Assembly: GCF_000786695.1 (NCBI RefSeq)
Contig: NZ_CP009962.1
Location: 806,001-870,000 of the forward strand
Length of the DNA: 64,000 bases
Reading direction: 5' to 3'
Origin: Collimonas arenae
GTDB taxonomy: Bacteria; Pseudomonadota; Gammaproteobacteria; Burkholderiales; Burkholderiaceae_D
Part shown: positions 26,926 to 33,850 of the stretch, piece after piece
How the letters are laid out: each line of letters opens with the position of its first letter
Numbering within the stretch: the first letter of the stretch is position 1
Translations under genes and position numbers: made by a program
Notes under the pieces: generated by a model
Database searches by the model: none
The model's input: the letters and a program-made list of their open reading frames with translations, nothing else
What the model was told of the DNA's origin: nothing

Positions 26926-27100
26926 GTTGAGCCAAGCCGCATATGTTAGAAATGCTTCATACTATTAATATCACTATGGAGGCTTCCTTGCGGAATCCAG
27001 GCACAGTTCTGTTATCAATCTGCTTTGCCAAACTTGCTTTCTGGCTCAGTGGACTTGACAACCTGTAATATTCCTCTACATCTACACGTAGAGCGCATTA
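26926..27100 (-). ncRNA. Candidate RT-associated ncRNA
   Basis: Between the CI-like gene and the RT there is a gene-free AT-rich stretch. On the minus strand a sigma70-like promoter (TTGCAA at 27130-27125, TATAGT at 27106-27101, 18-bp spacer) would start transcription just before a hairpin with stem CTCTAC/GTAGAG (27093-27074) and run to the RT start. Position and length fit the structured ncRNA upstream of DRT2-type RT genes. No conserved ncRNA sequence was recognised; this is a prediction. Confidence 0.4.
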
Positions 27101-27130
27101 ACTATACTCGTTTTTGTTGATTTATTGCAA
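27101..27130 (-). promoter_or_regulatory. Putative sigma70 promoter for RT/ncRNA
   Basis: TTGCAA (27130-27125) and TATAGT (27106-27101) separated by 18 bp, reading towards the reverse transcriptase. The -10 is a good match and the -35 moderate. Confidence 0.5.
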
Positions 27131-27208
27131 AATTTTCAGTTTTTTTCGAAAATTTCCCTTGATCTGTCGCCTTGGTATTGGCGCTAGTCAATAGGGATTT
27201 CTCTATTC

Positions 27209-27646
27209 CTATTTCAACCACATCTCCTGCTCAAGCGCAAACTGATCAACGATTTCATTGACCAAGTAGCGCCGATGCTCCGGTAGCGCCCGAATCCGAG
27301 CGAGTAGCTTAATCTCATCCGCAGTCGGTTCGATCGCCGCTGCAGTTTTTCCCTTCGGTGGCTTTCTTCCGACTGTGATCTGAGGCCGCTCTTCGGCGAT
27401 GCCATAGCGTAACCATTGCGGCGAAACATTCAGCCACGCCGCCAACGTTTCAATCTTGTCCGGTGCCGGTCGGTTTAAGCCAGTCAGCCATTTCTGGGCA
27501 CTCTGCTGGGTAATTGAATCGCCCTGGTATAGCAAATTGAATTGCAGCGCCAGCTCCGTCGGCGTGTCGATTTTTTTCTTGCTGCGCTTGAGCGCCTGCT
27601 TCAGTCGCAGAGCAAAGGCTAGCTTTTCATCTTGTGGGCTTGACAT
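27209..27646 (-). CDS. CI-like phage repressor (XRE)
   Basis: 145 residues. The N-terminal ~80 residues are an XRE helix-turn-helix of the phage CI/Bbp type: LALQFNLLYQGDSITQQSAQKWLTGLNRPAPDKIETLAAWLNVSPQWLRYG. The remainder is a helical tail without the LexA-type protease domain. It probably represses the element's lysogeny-like or excision genes. It reads divergently from a plus-strand run of small genes (27772 onward), as repressors often do, so the 27647-27771 gap is the likely operator region; a short GTGT-GAA-ACAC dyad lies at 27655-27665. Confidence 0.75.
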   Translation of the reverse strand: MSSPQDEKLAFALRLKQALKRSKKKIDTPTELALQFNLLYQGDSITQQSAQKWLTGLNRPAPDKIETLAAWLNVSPQWLRYGIAEERPQITVGRKPPKGKTAAAIEPTADEIKLLARIRALPEHRRYLVNEIVDQFALEQEMWLK

Positions 27647-27771
27647 AACCCCAAGTGTGAAACACGTTTAATTGTTCTTGACGCCTAGTAAGGTGTTGTA
27701 AGATATCAAATGGTTGTTTTTACTAACCCGCATGGCGTTCGGTTTGGAACGCATGGTAACGAGGCAATGCG

Positions 27772-27963
27772 ATGGAAAATCTTAATGATGGCGAAAGTGC
27801 CGACGAGATACAGCAAGCCGAACGAGGAGCGAGGCGAATGCAAATGGAGGCATTGGCGGCGGAAACGGCTAGGACTATTTATTTCACTGCTATCGCTACG
27901 CTTACAGGCTTGGCCATTAGTTCCCTGTGGGGAGCGATGCAAAAACGCAACGGCGAAGAATAA
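27772..27963 (+). CDS. 63-residue small membrane protein
   Basis: GAGG precedes the ATG by a suitable distance. An acidic helical N-terminus (ENLNDGESADEIQQAERGARRMQMEALAAETA) is followed by one hydrophobic helix (IYFTAIATLTGLAISSLWGAM). It is preferred over the longer overlapping frame 27710-27994, which has skewed composition. First gene of the unit divergent from the repressor. Function unknown. Confidence 0.5.
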   Translation: MENLNDGESADEIQQAERGARRMQMEALAAETARTIYFTAIATLTGLAISSLWGAMQKRNGEE

Positions 27964-28019
27964 GTGGCATGCATTTTTGGCAATTTCCCCGTAATTTCAA
28001 ACGTACAGTTGGAGCAGTC

Positions 28020-28241
28020 ATGAGTCTGAAGAAATTTCTTGATGCGGGCCTAATGGTCATGGGGTCGCCGTATGACACGAAACTTAAACCCCTCGGGAGC
28101 ATGTCCGGAGCTGCCCAGAAGCGGCAAGGCTACGCCGATAGCAATGGCAACTGGACGGATCGGGGATTTGACCGGGCTACGTCAACGGACTACCAGGGCC
28201 TTGAAAAATCACGTAAGGCAGTCATCAAAACCAAAGCCTGA
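28020..28241 (+). CDS. 73-residue hypothetical protein
   Basis: The ATG at 28020 has GGAG upstream; the longer frame from 27927 lacks this. The protein is MSLKKFLDAGLMVMGSPYDTKLK..., basic and polar with a GNWTDRGFDRATSTDYQGLEKS tail. No recognised domain. Encoded in a run of small plus-strand genes following the repressor. Confidence 0.5.
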   Translation: MSLKKFLDAGLMVMGSPYDTKLKPLGSMSGAAQKRQGYADSNGNWTDRGFDRATSTDYQGLEKSRKAVIKTKA

Positions 28242-28347
28242 GCAAGGCGGTAGGAATTGCGAAGCCTTGCAGCACTTGGCGGTCTTCTTGTAATCGGTCT
28301 GCGGTAGATATTTCAGGTTTTGAAAGAAAGGGAATGCGTAGAAAAAT

Positions 28348-28878
28348 ATGAATATTAATAATACAGATACCATCGAAACATCGAGAAAGAGTCCCGCAGT
28401 AGCAATGATCTGGAGCCTCGTTTGTTCGGGATTTGGCCAATTCTATAACGGTGATTTTCAAAAAGGCGGGGCATTTTTTATTTTTGCAATTCTTTTCGGC
28501 ATTGGATTTTGGCCGCTATTGATCCCGTTGGCCATTTGGAGCATTGGTGACGCACATCATCGTGCTGTCGAAATAAACCAGGAGCTCGACAAAGAACGGC
28601 AATATGAAATCGAACAGAAGAATAAAACGGAAGAGATTGCTTCAACCAGAACCAAAGTTGCTGATCTGGTGATCAAGGTGGAAAAAATTTATGCGTTGAA
28701 CAAAAGCGGCTTATTGAGCGAAGAGGAATTTCGGTCAAAAGTATCGCACCTTATCAGCGAGTTGTCCGAGAAGAAACCCTTCGAGAATGCGGAAGATTTT
28801 TTAACAGCGCTGATTCCCCTGGTCGGTTCTGATGCACTGAACGGTGATGATTTATCGAGGATCAAAGCGGTGCTCTGA
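28348..28878 (+). CDS. TM2-domain protein with SHOCT-like tail
   Basis: 176 residues. Residues 16-75 form a TM2 domain: AMIWSLVCSGFGQFYNGDFQKGGAFF..., with the typical G-x-x-Q-F-Y-x-G-x-x-x-x-G loop between two helices. A helical charged region follows, then IYALNKSGLLSEEEFRSKVSHLI, a SHOCT-like short helical motif. Membrane location is clear; the role is unknown. A good intrinsic terminator follows (28907-28930). Confidence 0.7.
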   Translation: MNINNTDTIETSRKSPAVAMIWSLVCSGFGQFYNGDFQKGGAFFIFAILFGIGFWPLLIPLAIWSIGDAHHRAVEINQELDKERQYEIEQKNKTEEIASTRTKVADLVIKVEKIYALNKSGLLSEEEFRSKVSHLISELSEKKPFENAEDFLTALIPLVGSDALNGDDLSRIKAVL

Positions 28879-28906
28879 TTGAGGGGCGTGAATTCTCCGT
28901 GCCTAG

Positions 28907-28930
28907 ACCCGCCTAGAGCGGGTTTTGATT
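28907..28930 (+). terminator. Rho-independent terminator
   Basis: Stem ACCCGC/GCGGGT with a 5-base loop, followed by TTTGATTTTT, 29 bp after the TM2 gene stop. Confidence 0.7.
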
Positions 28931-29037
28931 TTTACCACGTTATTTTCGACACATCCCCATAGTCGAACTAAAATAAGAATGACAGGCAGTTAACAAGTAA
29001 CTGTCAGGTCCATATAAGAAAAATAACAAGGACAAAC

Positions 29038-29238
29038 ATGTACCCCCTTCCACAAAATTACGTAAAGATTGCCGTTGATAGAATCGGCGGAGTTACCAAG
29101 TCAGCAAATGCTATGGCCGTGTCAGGAACGACCATCCATAGCTGGATCAAGCAAGGCAGAATCATAAATATAGACAGAGCCAAACTGATGGCGAAGCTAA
29201 GTGGTGTAGAGCTCCAGCAGCTTAGGAGCACCTACTGA
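29038..29238 (+). CDS. Cro/YdaS-like HTH protein
   Basis: 66 residues with AAGGAC upstream of the ATG. VDRIGGVTKSANAMAVSGTTIHSWIKQGRIINIDRAKLMAKLSGV matches the YdaS/Cro-like HTH pattern (I-x-x-x-G-G-x-x-x-x-A-x-x-x-x-V-S-x-x-x-I-x-x-W). Such small proteins counter a CI-type repressor. Its stop overlaps the next ATG by one base (TGATG), so the two are coupled. Confidence 0.65.
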   Translation: MYPLPQNYVKIAVDRIGGVTKSANAMAVSGTTIHSWIKQGRIINIDRAKLMAKLSGVELQQLRSTY

Positions 29239-29528
29239 TGAGCGACAAACAACTCAAGCAAAAATCCGTGGCCGTCATTAATGCGGCATTGAAGCTGTAT
29301 CGTGGTCCGGCGTACGTTAGCCCGCCCAAGAAGGTAGTCGGTTATGCTGACTACCAGAAGTTGACCCGGCACCAGATTGACCAGGGCGTAATATCGCTGG
29401 TGCATGCCTGTAACTTATCTGGCGGCTCGGTAGAGGATATGGACCTGTACAAGCTCGTGCGGACCTATCTATGGCATCGAGAGGCACGTGCTGAGATCAA
29501 CGCAGTGGTAAGGCGCTATGGCCTTTGA
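29238..29528 (+). CDS. 96-residue hypothetical protein
   Basis: Coupled to the Cro-like gene by a one-base overlap. The sequence is basic, with a motif-poor but helical second half (HQIDQGVISLVHACNLSGGSVEDMDLYKLVRTYLWHREARAEINAVVRRYGL). I do not recognise it. It could be a phage-type accessory protein. Confidence 0.5.
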   Translation: MSDKQLKQKSVAVINAALKLYRGPAYVSPPKKVVGYADYQKLTRHQIDQGVISLVHACNLSGGSVEDMDLYKLVRTYLWHREARAEINAVVRRYGL

Positions 29529-29607
29529 AATCGCCTTCTTGATCACGTGGTTTCTGTTCTCGCTGGAGTCGAGGTTTGATGACGGGAAATGCGATGAGCC
29601 GAAGTGA
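29518..29607 (+). CDS. 29-residue membrane micro-ORF
   Basis: Overlaps the end of the 96-residue gene by 11 bp. It encodes a hydrophobic start (MAFEIAFLITWFLFSLESRF) and a short polar tail (DDGKCDEPK). It could be a translationally coupled micro-protein, but its length allows chance. Confidence 0.25.
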   Translation: MAFEIAFLITWFLFSLESRFDDGKCDEPK

Positions 29608-29975
29608 CCGCATTGGTAAGTACAATTCCAACAAGGGAATGCACCTACTTATTTCGACGGCGCATTTTGGATGTCACTGGCTGATGGCATCCCTGTCCCG
29701 CAAACAACAGAGATGTTGTAAATTTCAGTATCACACTTAAATTGTTTGAAACGTTATAAAATCACATCGATTTATTAGGCCAATTACTTGAGAGAAATTC
29801 TTGTGTTAAATATATGGCACTGGGAATATTTTCCCAATGGCCGACCGCCGGAGCCACCAAAAGAGCCGCAGCAACCAACAAAAAATTAGCGGACGCTGCT
29901 TGCACAGCGAGCGCATGGACGTGTCAATGCCCACAGAAATGATGGGCATTTTTATTTCGTCATATACGTTGATTG
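29608..29975. other. Intergenic region between element genes and integrase 3' end
   Basis: About 370 bp with no convincing gene. It contains the strong terminator at 29926-29957 that separates the plus-strand small genes from the minus-strand integrase. Confidence 0.4.
29926..29957 (+). terminator. Rho-independent terminator facing the integrase
   Basis: Perfect 8-bp stem AATGCCCA/TGGGCATT with a 9-base loop and a following TTTATTT run. It would end plus-strand transcription before the convergent integrase gene. Confidence 0.75.
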
Positions 29976-31247
29976 TCAGGCCCATTGCACGGGTGTATTT
30001 GTTGCTAGATTCACAGAGTATTTCACAGCAATTTTTTGCTCTTTCCGAGCCGGTTCATAACTGACACGAGGGATGAGATTGCAAATTTCCAGGAGCTTGT
30101 TTGCCCAAGACGTAAGCGCAATTTTTTTCTCCTGATCGTACCCATGCCTATCATATACAGCAGTTACCGATGAATCGACATGGTTAAGTATTTTGGACAC
30201 GACTAAGCGAGGCGTACCCATGCTGGATATCATGCTGGCCGCAGTCCTGCGCAAGTCATGTGGTGTGACATTGCTGATGCCTATTGACTCAAGATTGATG
30301 CGTAGAGCGTGGCTAATGGATCGAACGGTTAATGGCTTATCACCGATTCGTGATGGCAACCAATATCGGCTATTACCAGATAGTGCCTTTAGCTTAGCCA
30401 AAAGTTCCAGGGCCAGGTCTGTCAAGTAGACACGATGCGCTATGCCATTTTTTGCTTTGGATGCTGGGATGGTCCAAATGCGTGTTTCAAAATCGACCTC
30501 TGACCATTCTGCCGAAACGATTTCACCTTTGCGCTGAGCAGTGACTAATTCCAGTTTGAGAGCAGATATCACAGGTGCAGACATTGCTGCGCCTTCAATA
30601 TTGAGCCAGAACGTCCTGATTTCGTCCAAACTCAAAATCCGATCACGTTGGATACTCAGAGCCGGCTGTACTACATTGGCGCATGGATTTTCCGTAATGA
30701 TTGATCTTTGAATGCCAAAATTGAACATTTTTCTTATCAGCGCAAGAACTCGATTTGCCGCAATCGGTGCTCCTCGTTCAATGATGCGGTCGAGCAATGC
30801 GTTTACATCACGGCGAGATATATCCGCTGCTTTCAAAGTCCGCCAGAAAGGAAGTACATCATGGTTGAGCATGCGCTCGTCCTCTTTTCCCGATTTTTTC
30901 CGTGCAGCATGGCGAAGCAGGTATTCCTTTGCCAGATCATCTATCGTCGGTGCTGAGCGGATTTCTGCCCGTTGTAGTTGAATCGGGTCGCCGGGGTCAA
31001 TATTTCGTTCTAAATTTTGTAATGCTGTCGCATGAAGACTTCTGATTTCGGCAACTCCGATCGTCGGATATGTCCCGAAAGTTATTCGGCGGGCTCTACC
31101 ACTGAAATGGTAGACAAAGACCCAAGATTTTCTGCCGGTCTTGGATACTCTCATTCCCAAGCCTTTTTCGTCGAACCAAACGTCTTTGCGATCCTGTCCC
31201 GGATTAGCCCGCAAGCTTTTTACTGTTGTGTCATTTAATCTAGCCAT
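29976..31247 (-). CDS. P4-type tyrosine integrase
   Basis: 423 residues. An N-terminal DUF4102-like arm-binding domain (VWFDEKGLGMRVSKTGRKSWVFVY...RITFGTYPTIGVAEIR) is followed by a core-binding domain and the catalytic domain, with R239 (TAQRKGE), H330 and R333 (PHDLRR), H356 (ILNH) and Y365 (AVYDRHGY), the full tyrosine recombinase set. This P4/CP4-57-type family integrates at tRNA 3' ends. Its start lies 181 bp from the tRNA 3' fragment at 31429, so the att site and gene sit at the same end, as is usual. The enzyme looks intact, so the element may still excise. Confidence 0.95.
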   Translation of the reverse strand: MARLNDTTVKSLRANPGQDRKDVWFDEKGLGMRVSKTGRKSWVFVYHFSGRARRITFGTYPTIGVAEIRSLHATALQNLERNIDPGDPIQLQRAEIRSAPTIDDLAKEYLLRHAARKKSGKEDERMLNHDVLPFWRTLKAADISRRDVNALLDRIIERGAPIAANRVLALIRKMFNFGIQRSIITENPCANVVQPALSIQRDRILSLDEIRTFWLNIEGAAMSAPVISALKLELVTAQRKGEIVSAEWSEVDFETRIWTIPASKAKNGIAHRVYLTDLALELLAKLKALSGNSRYWLPSRIGDKPLTVRSISHALRINLESIGISNVTPHDLRRTAASMISSMGTPRLVVSKILNHVDSSVTAVYDRHGYDQEKKIALTSWANKLLEICNLIPRVSYEPARKEQKIAVKYSVNLATNTPVQWA

Positions 31248-31428
31248 TTTTGTCTTTCTTATATAAGTAGATTAATTATATTTGGGTAGCAGCTGGGTAG
31301 CAATATGGCTGAAATAGTGAGAAACAACAGGCGACAAATTAAATGACTACTCCTTTAAAAAATATCCTAACACATTGAATTTTAAGGATTAAATTTGATG
31401 CTCATAATTTCCCTGTGTTTCAAGGATC

Positions 31429-31478
31429 CTTGACTTGTAATCAGGGGGTGGCGGGTTCAAGTCCTGCAGCCAGCACCA
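31429..31478 (+). other. att site: tRNA-Thr(TGT)-like 3' fragment, copy 1
   Basis: The sequence holds the 3' two-thirds of a tRNA: anticodon arm CTTGA/TCAGG with loop CTTGTAA (anticodon TGT), variable loop, T-arm GCGGG-TTCAAGT-CCTGC, acceptor strand AGCCAGC and ACCA. The expected 5' acceptor GCTGGCT is absent upstream, so this is not a complete tRNA but an attachment-site remnant created by integration into a tRNA 3' end. Confidence 0.85.
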
Positions 31479-31571
31479 GAATTTAAAAGGCCCACCGTTA
31501 GGTGGGCCTTTTCTTTTTTGCGGAGCAAGTTCTAAAGCGCATACGCGCCCAATGACAGCTTCCGACCCAAA
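31431..31571 (+). repeat. ~140-bp direct repeat, unit 1 (partner 33564-33701)
   Basis: From GACTTGTAATC through the tRNA 3' end, terminator and about 50 bp beyond (ending CGACCCAAA), the sequence is almost identical to 33564-33701 apart from a 2-base deletion and a few substitutions. The repeat reaches well past the tRNA end. Confidence 0.9.
31485..31519 (+). terminator. tRNA-type terminator after att copy 1
   Basis: Perfect 12-bp stem AAAAGGCCCACC/GGTGGGCCTTTT with a GTTA loop and T-run, just after the tRNA CCA. It is the original terminator of the tRNA gene carried along with the att site; variants follow copies 2 and 3. Confidence 0.85.
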
Positions 31572-31699
31572 CCCGACTATCGACCAAAAAAGTGCGTACG
31601 TCAGATTTGCACGGACAAGCGGACATAGCCGTTTCAGACGTCACCGGCAGTTCACCCTTCTTTGCGATCATTTCCACCACGAAATATCAGAACCTTGCA

Positions 31700-32284
31700 T
31701 TATTGATTTCGTTTCACCTCGTATTGCAGGCACGCTACGCCCGATGGGAAAACTTTACTATTCATCAGCATGAGTGGGGTTCTGTCTTTTATGTTTTTGA
31801 ACAAGGGAATGCCTTGCCCCAGCAGAATCGGATTGACGAATAGCCAATACTCATCGATAAGGTTTTCCGCCATTAGCGCGTGAGTAGCTGAGGGACTGCC
31901 AAATATTAAGATTTCGCTGCCCGCGTTATGCTTGAGCTTGCTGATTTCGTCGCTTAAATTGCTACTGATAATTTGCGTATTAGGGTGATTTTTTTCCAAC
32001 AAGGTTTTCGACAACACCACTTTGTGGGCAGATTTATACCAACGCGAATGCGCATGGTCATGCGGGCTGGCGTCAGGCTTATCGGCAGCAGTTGGCCAGT
32101 ACGACTCCATCATCTGGTAGGTCGTGCGCCCATATAAAGCGGTGTCGGTCTGCTGAATCCGCTGCTCCACGTATTCAAACAAGTCGGGGCTTATGCTTAT
32201 CCAGGCCAGACCCGCCGGGCCCTCAGCGGTGGAAGCGGCAAAACCATCCAGCGACACATGGACAAACGAAACTATTTTTCTCAT
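31700..32284 (-). CDS. Dihydrofolate reductase / RibD C-terminal family protein
   Basis: 194 residues of the RibD_C/DHFR fold: IVSFVHVSLDGFAA at the N-terminus, ALYGRTTYQMMESYW, KVVLSKTL, then EILIFGSPSATHALMAENLIDEYWLFVNPILLGQGIPLF. These short standalone proteins resemble pyrimidine reductases and bind NAD(P)H, but their substrates are unknown. It is the third gene of an ArsR-SRPBCC-DHFR-like unit on the minus strand, a combination seen in many Proteobacteria. Confidence 0.85.
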   Translation of the reverse strand: MRKIVSFVHVSLDGFAASTAEGPAGLAWISISPDLFEYVEQRIQQTDTALYGRTTYQMMESYWPTAADKPDASPHDHAHSRWYKSAHKVVLSKTLLEKNHPNTQIISSNLSDEISKLKHNAGSEILIFGSPSATHALMAENLIDEYWLFVNPILLGQGIPLFKNIKDRTPLMLMNSKVFPSGVACLQYEVKRNQ

Positions 32285-32298
32285 GATTTTCTCTTTGA

Positions 32299-32790
32299 TT
32301 AAGTTTTGATTACATAGCCTGCGAGGCGCGCCAGGGTTTGGTTCCCGCCTTCAATCGCACCAATTTTCTCCAACGCCATCTTGCGTGCTTCCGCATCGGG
32401 AAAAAACAAATGTATCGTCACTTTGGTTTGTCCATCCACCACCTCGAACGTCCATATCGCCTCAAAAATCGCATTCGGGTCGCCTTTGTACGTGCCACCA
32501 GTGCAAAACTCGATGCGGTGAGGCTTGTCGATCGCGGTATACACGCTGCGGTTGGGGTAGTTTTTTCCATCAGGCCCGTGCATGACATGATGCCATTCGC
32601 CCCCCACGCGAAAATCCATTTTCTCCAGCGTGTTGGTAAACCCATTCGGCCCCCACCAATGCACGACATGCTCAGGTTTGGTCATCGCCTCCCACACTAA
32701 TTCGCGCGGCGCGTCTATCAAACGTGACATGATTATTTCGCGGTCGCTGGTATCAGCATTGTTCGCGGCATTATTTTTTCTTTCCTGCAC
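32299..32790 (-). CDS. SRPBCC/AHSA1-family protein
   Basis: 163 residues from the GTG at 32790. I prefer this start because GAGGAGACGAAAA lies directly upstream and it overlaps the end of the arsR-like gene by 20 bp, the usual coupled layout; the longer frame runs back through arsR. The AHSA1 fold is clear: MSRLIDAPRELVWEAMTKPEHVVHWWGPNGF, GGEWHHVMHGPDG, PHRIEF, TKVTIHLFFPDAEAR. These small ligand-binding proteins often pair with ArsR-type regulators. Ligand unknown. Confidence 0.85.
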   Translation of the reverse strand: MQERKNNAANNADTSDREIIMSRLIDAPRELVWEAMTKPEHVVHWWGPNGFTNTLEKMDFRVGGEWHHVMHGPDGKNYPNRSVYTAIDKPHRIEFCTGGTYKGDPNAIFEAIWTFEVVDGQTKVTIHLFFPDAEARKMALEKIGAIEGGNQTLARLAGYVIKT

Positions 32791-33124
32791 TTTTCGTCTC
32801 CTCGGATTGAAGGTTTTTAAGATACGCATCCAGGCGATCCAGGCTCTGCTCCCAGTGCTCGCGATATTGGCCGATAAAATCGGCAGCCTCGTGCAATGGT
32901 GCGGCATTGAGCTGGCAGGGGCGCCATTGCGCCTGACGACCTTGTGTGATCAGTTTGGCGCGCTGCAACACCTTGAGGTGCTTCGTTACGGCTGACGGGC
33001 TTATCGAGAACGGCTTGGCAAGTTCGGCGACTGATGTCTCGCCCATTGCTAATCGCGCAAGAATTGCGCGACGCGTTGGATCAGCGAGGGCGGCGAAGGT
33101 GATACTAAGTGGGTCGGTATTCAT
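32771..33124 (-). CDS. ArsR-family transcriptional regulator
   Basis: 117 residues from ATG 33124 (MNTDPLSITFAALADPTRRAILARLAMGE); the in-frame ATG at 33139 lies inside the operator-like dyad. A winged-helix ArsR fold: SVAELAKPFSISPSAVTKHLKVLQRAKLI is the recognition helix, then QWRPCQLNAAPL. It has no metal-binding ELCVCDL-type site, typical for ArsR regulators paired with SRPBCC proteins. It probably represses its own operon through the dyad at 33126-33167. Confidence 0.85.
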   Translation of the reverse strand: MNTDPLSITFAALADPTRRAILARLAMGETSVAELAKPFSISPSAVTKHLKVLQRAKLITQGRQAQWRPCQLNAAPLHEAADFIGQYREHWEQSLDRLDAYLKNLQSEETKSAGKKK

Positions 33125-33125
33125 A

Positions 33126-33167
33126 TATATTACATCCAATGGTTAATTAACCTAATGGTGTAATATA
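33126..33167. promoter_or_regulatory. Concentric palindromic operator of the arsR-like operon
   Basis: A 42-bp near-palindrome directly upstream of the ATG. The outer arms TATATTACA (33126-33134) and TGTAATATA (33159-33167) are exact complements, and the inner palindrome GGTTAATTAACC (33141-33152) has the same centre. Winged-helix ArsR dimers bind such dyads; repression of the three-gene unit is likely. Confidence 0.75.
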
Positions 33168-33359
33168 AATTGCCTTAAAACCCGTGTCAATGAAAATTCC
33201 CTGATTGCCGGCATGACAAGGTGCTGCTCATCCATGGGGAAATCACCGGTGGTTGCATGGAGGGTGGAGCTGCCGTACGTAGCGCGATTTTTTTGGATGC
33301 GACCGGCCGGTCTTTGGGGATATCGGCCGTTCGCGAAGCGATATTTTCTGTTTGCGCAC

Positions 33360-33563
33360 TGGCCGGTTATGGCCGATAGCGGCCATCCAGATTCCATATA
33401 ACTTTATCAGAAAGTCATTGCTTGCTCGCCATATTTAGGCGCTTGTTCTTGCTCCGCAATAAATTACCGAATGAGGCTCATAAAGGCTGTGCGAGCCGCT
33501 ATATAAGACGAATTGCGGAGAAAAATTTAGGTTAAGTTGTTGATTTTATTGATTTCTGGCTAG
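33360..33563 (+). repeat. ~200-bp imperfect repeat upstream of att copy 2 (partner 36484-36683)
   Basis: The stretch from GGCCATCCAGAT through ACTTTATCAGAAA, a GCAATAAATTA-type tract and ATTGATTTCT up to the tRNA fragment matches the region just before att copy 3 at most positions. No gene is seen in 33168-33850 apart from this repeat, the att site and its terminator. The likely meaning is two related element right ends. Confidence 0.8.
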
Positions 33564-33608
33564 GACTTGTAATCAGGGGGGCGGGTTCAAGTCCTGCAGC
33601 CAGCACCA
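33564..33608 (+). other. att site: tRNA-Thr(TGT)-like 3' fragment, copy 2
   Basis: GACTTGTAATCAGGGGG, T-arm and acceptor AGCCAGC-ACCA as in copy 1, but with a 2-base deletion in the variable-loop region. No 5' tRNA half. Followed by a slightly degenerate terminator (GGCTCACAG...GGTGGGCC, about 33615-33649). It marks the right end of a module that begins after copy 1. Confidence 0.85.
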
Positions 33609-33850
33609 GAATTTAAAAGGCTCACAGTTCGGTGGGCCTTTTCTTTTTTGCGGAGCAAGTTCTAAAACGTATACGCGCCCAATGACAGCTTCCGACCCAA
33701 AGCGGACGTTGTGCTGCACGGCTAACGCAGCTTTCTTCCAGTCTGTTCACTTTCGCGCGTGATCTCACGATAAATAAACACTGAGGCAGCAAACCAATGT
33801 ACGACCGTTTTCAGAGAACTCCCGGATGAAGCACAGTGTTTCCTGGACAG

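Larger units (their letters stand above)
1..31478. mobile_element. Integrative element (right part), tRNA-anchored island
   Basis: The segment carries the hallmarks of an integrative element: a P4-type primase-helicase and iteron cluster at the left, YqaJ/DUF932 recombination-type genes, a CI-like repressor, a P4-type tyrosine integrase close to the right end, and a tRNA 3' fragment at 31429-31478. The tRNA fragment is on the plus strand, so the intact tRNA and left end should lie off the window to the left. The cargo is anti-phage genes and a VgrG/effector module. Boundaries are inferred; the left one is not visible. Confidence 0.8.

Noticed and set aside
27710..27994. 94-codon plus-strand frame overlapping the 63-residue gene
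   Set aside because: Trp/Arg/Cys-rich with no Shine-Dalgarno; the overlapping 27772-27963 frame has a ribosome binding site and a sensible membrane helix.
31404..31478. Complete tRNA gene at the integrase end
   Set aside because: The 5' acceptor and D-arm that should pair with AGCCAGC are absent upstream; only the anticodon arm, T-arm and acceptor 3' strand remain.
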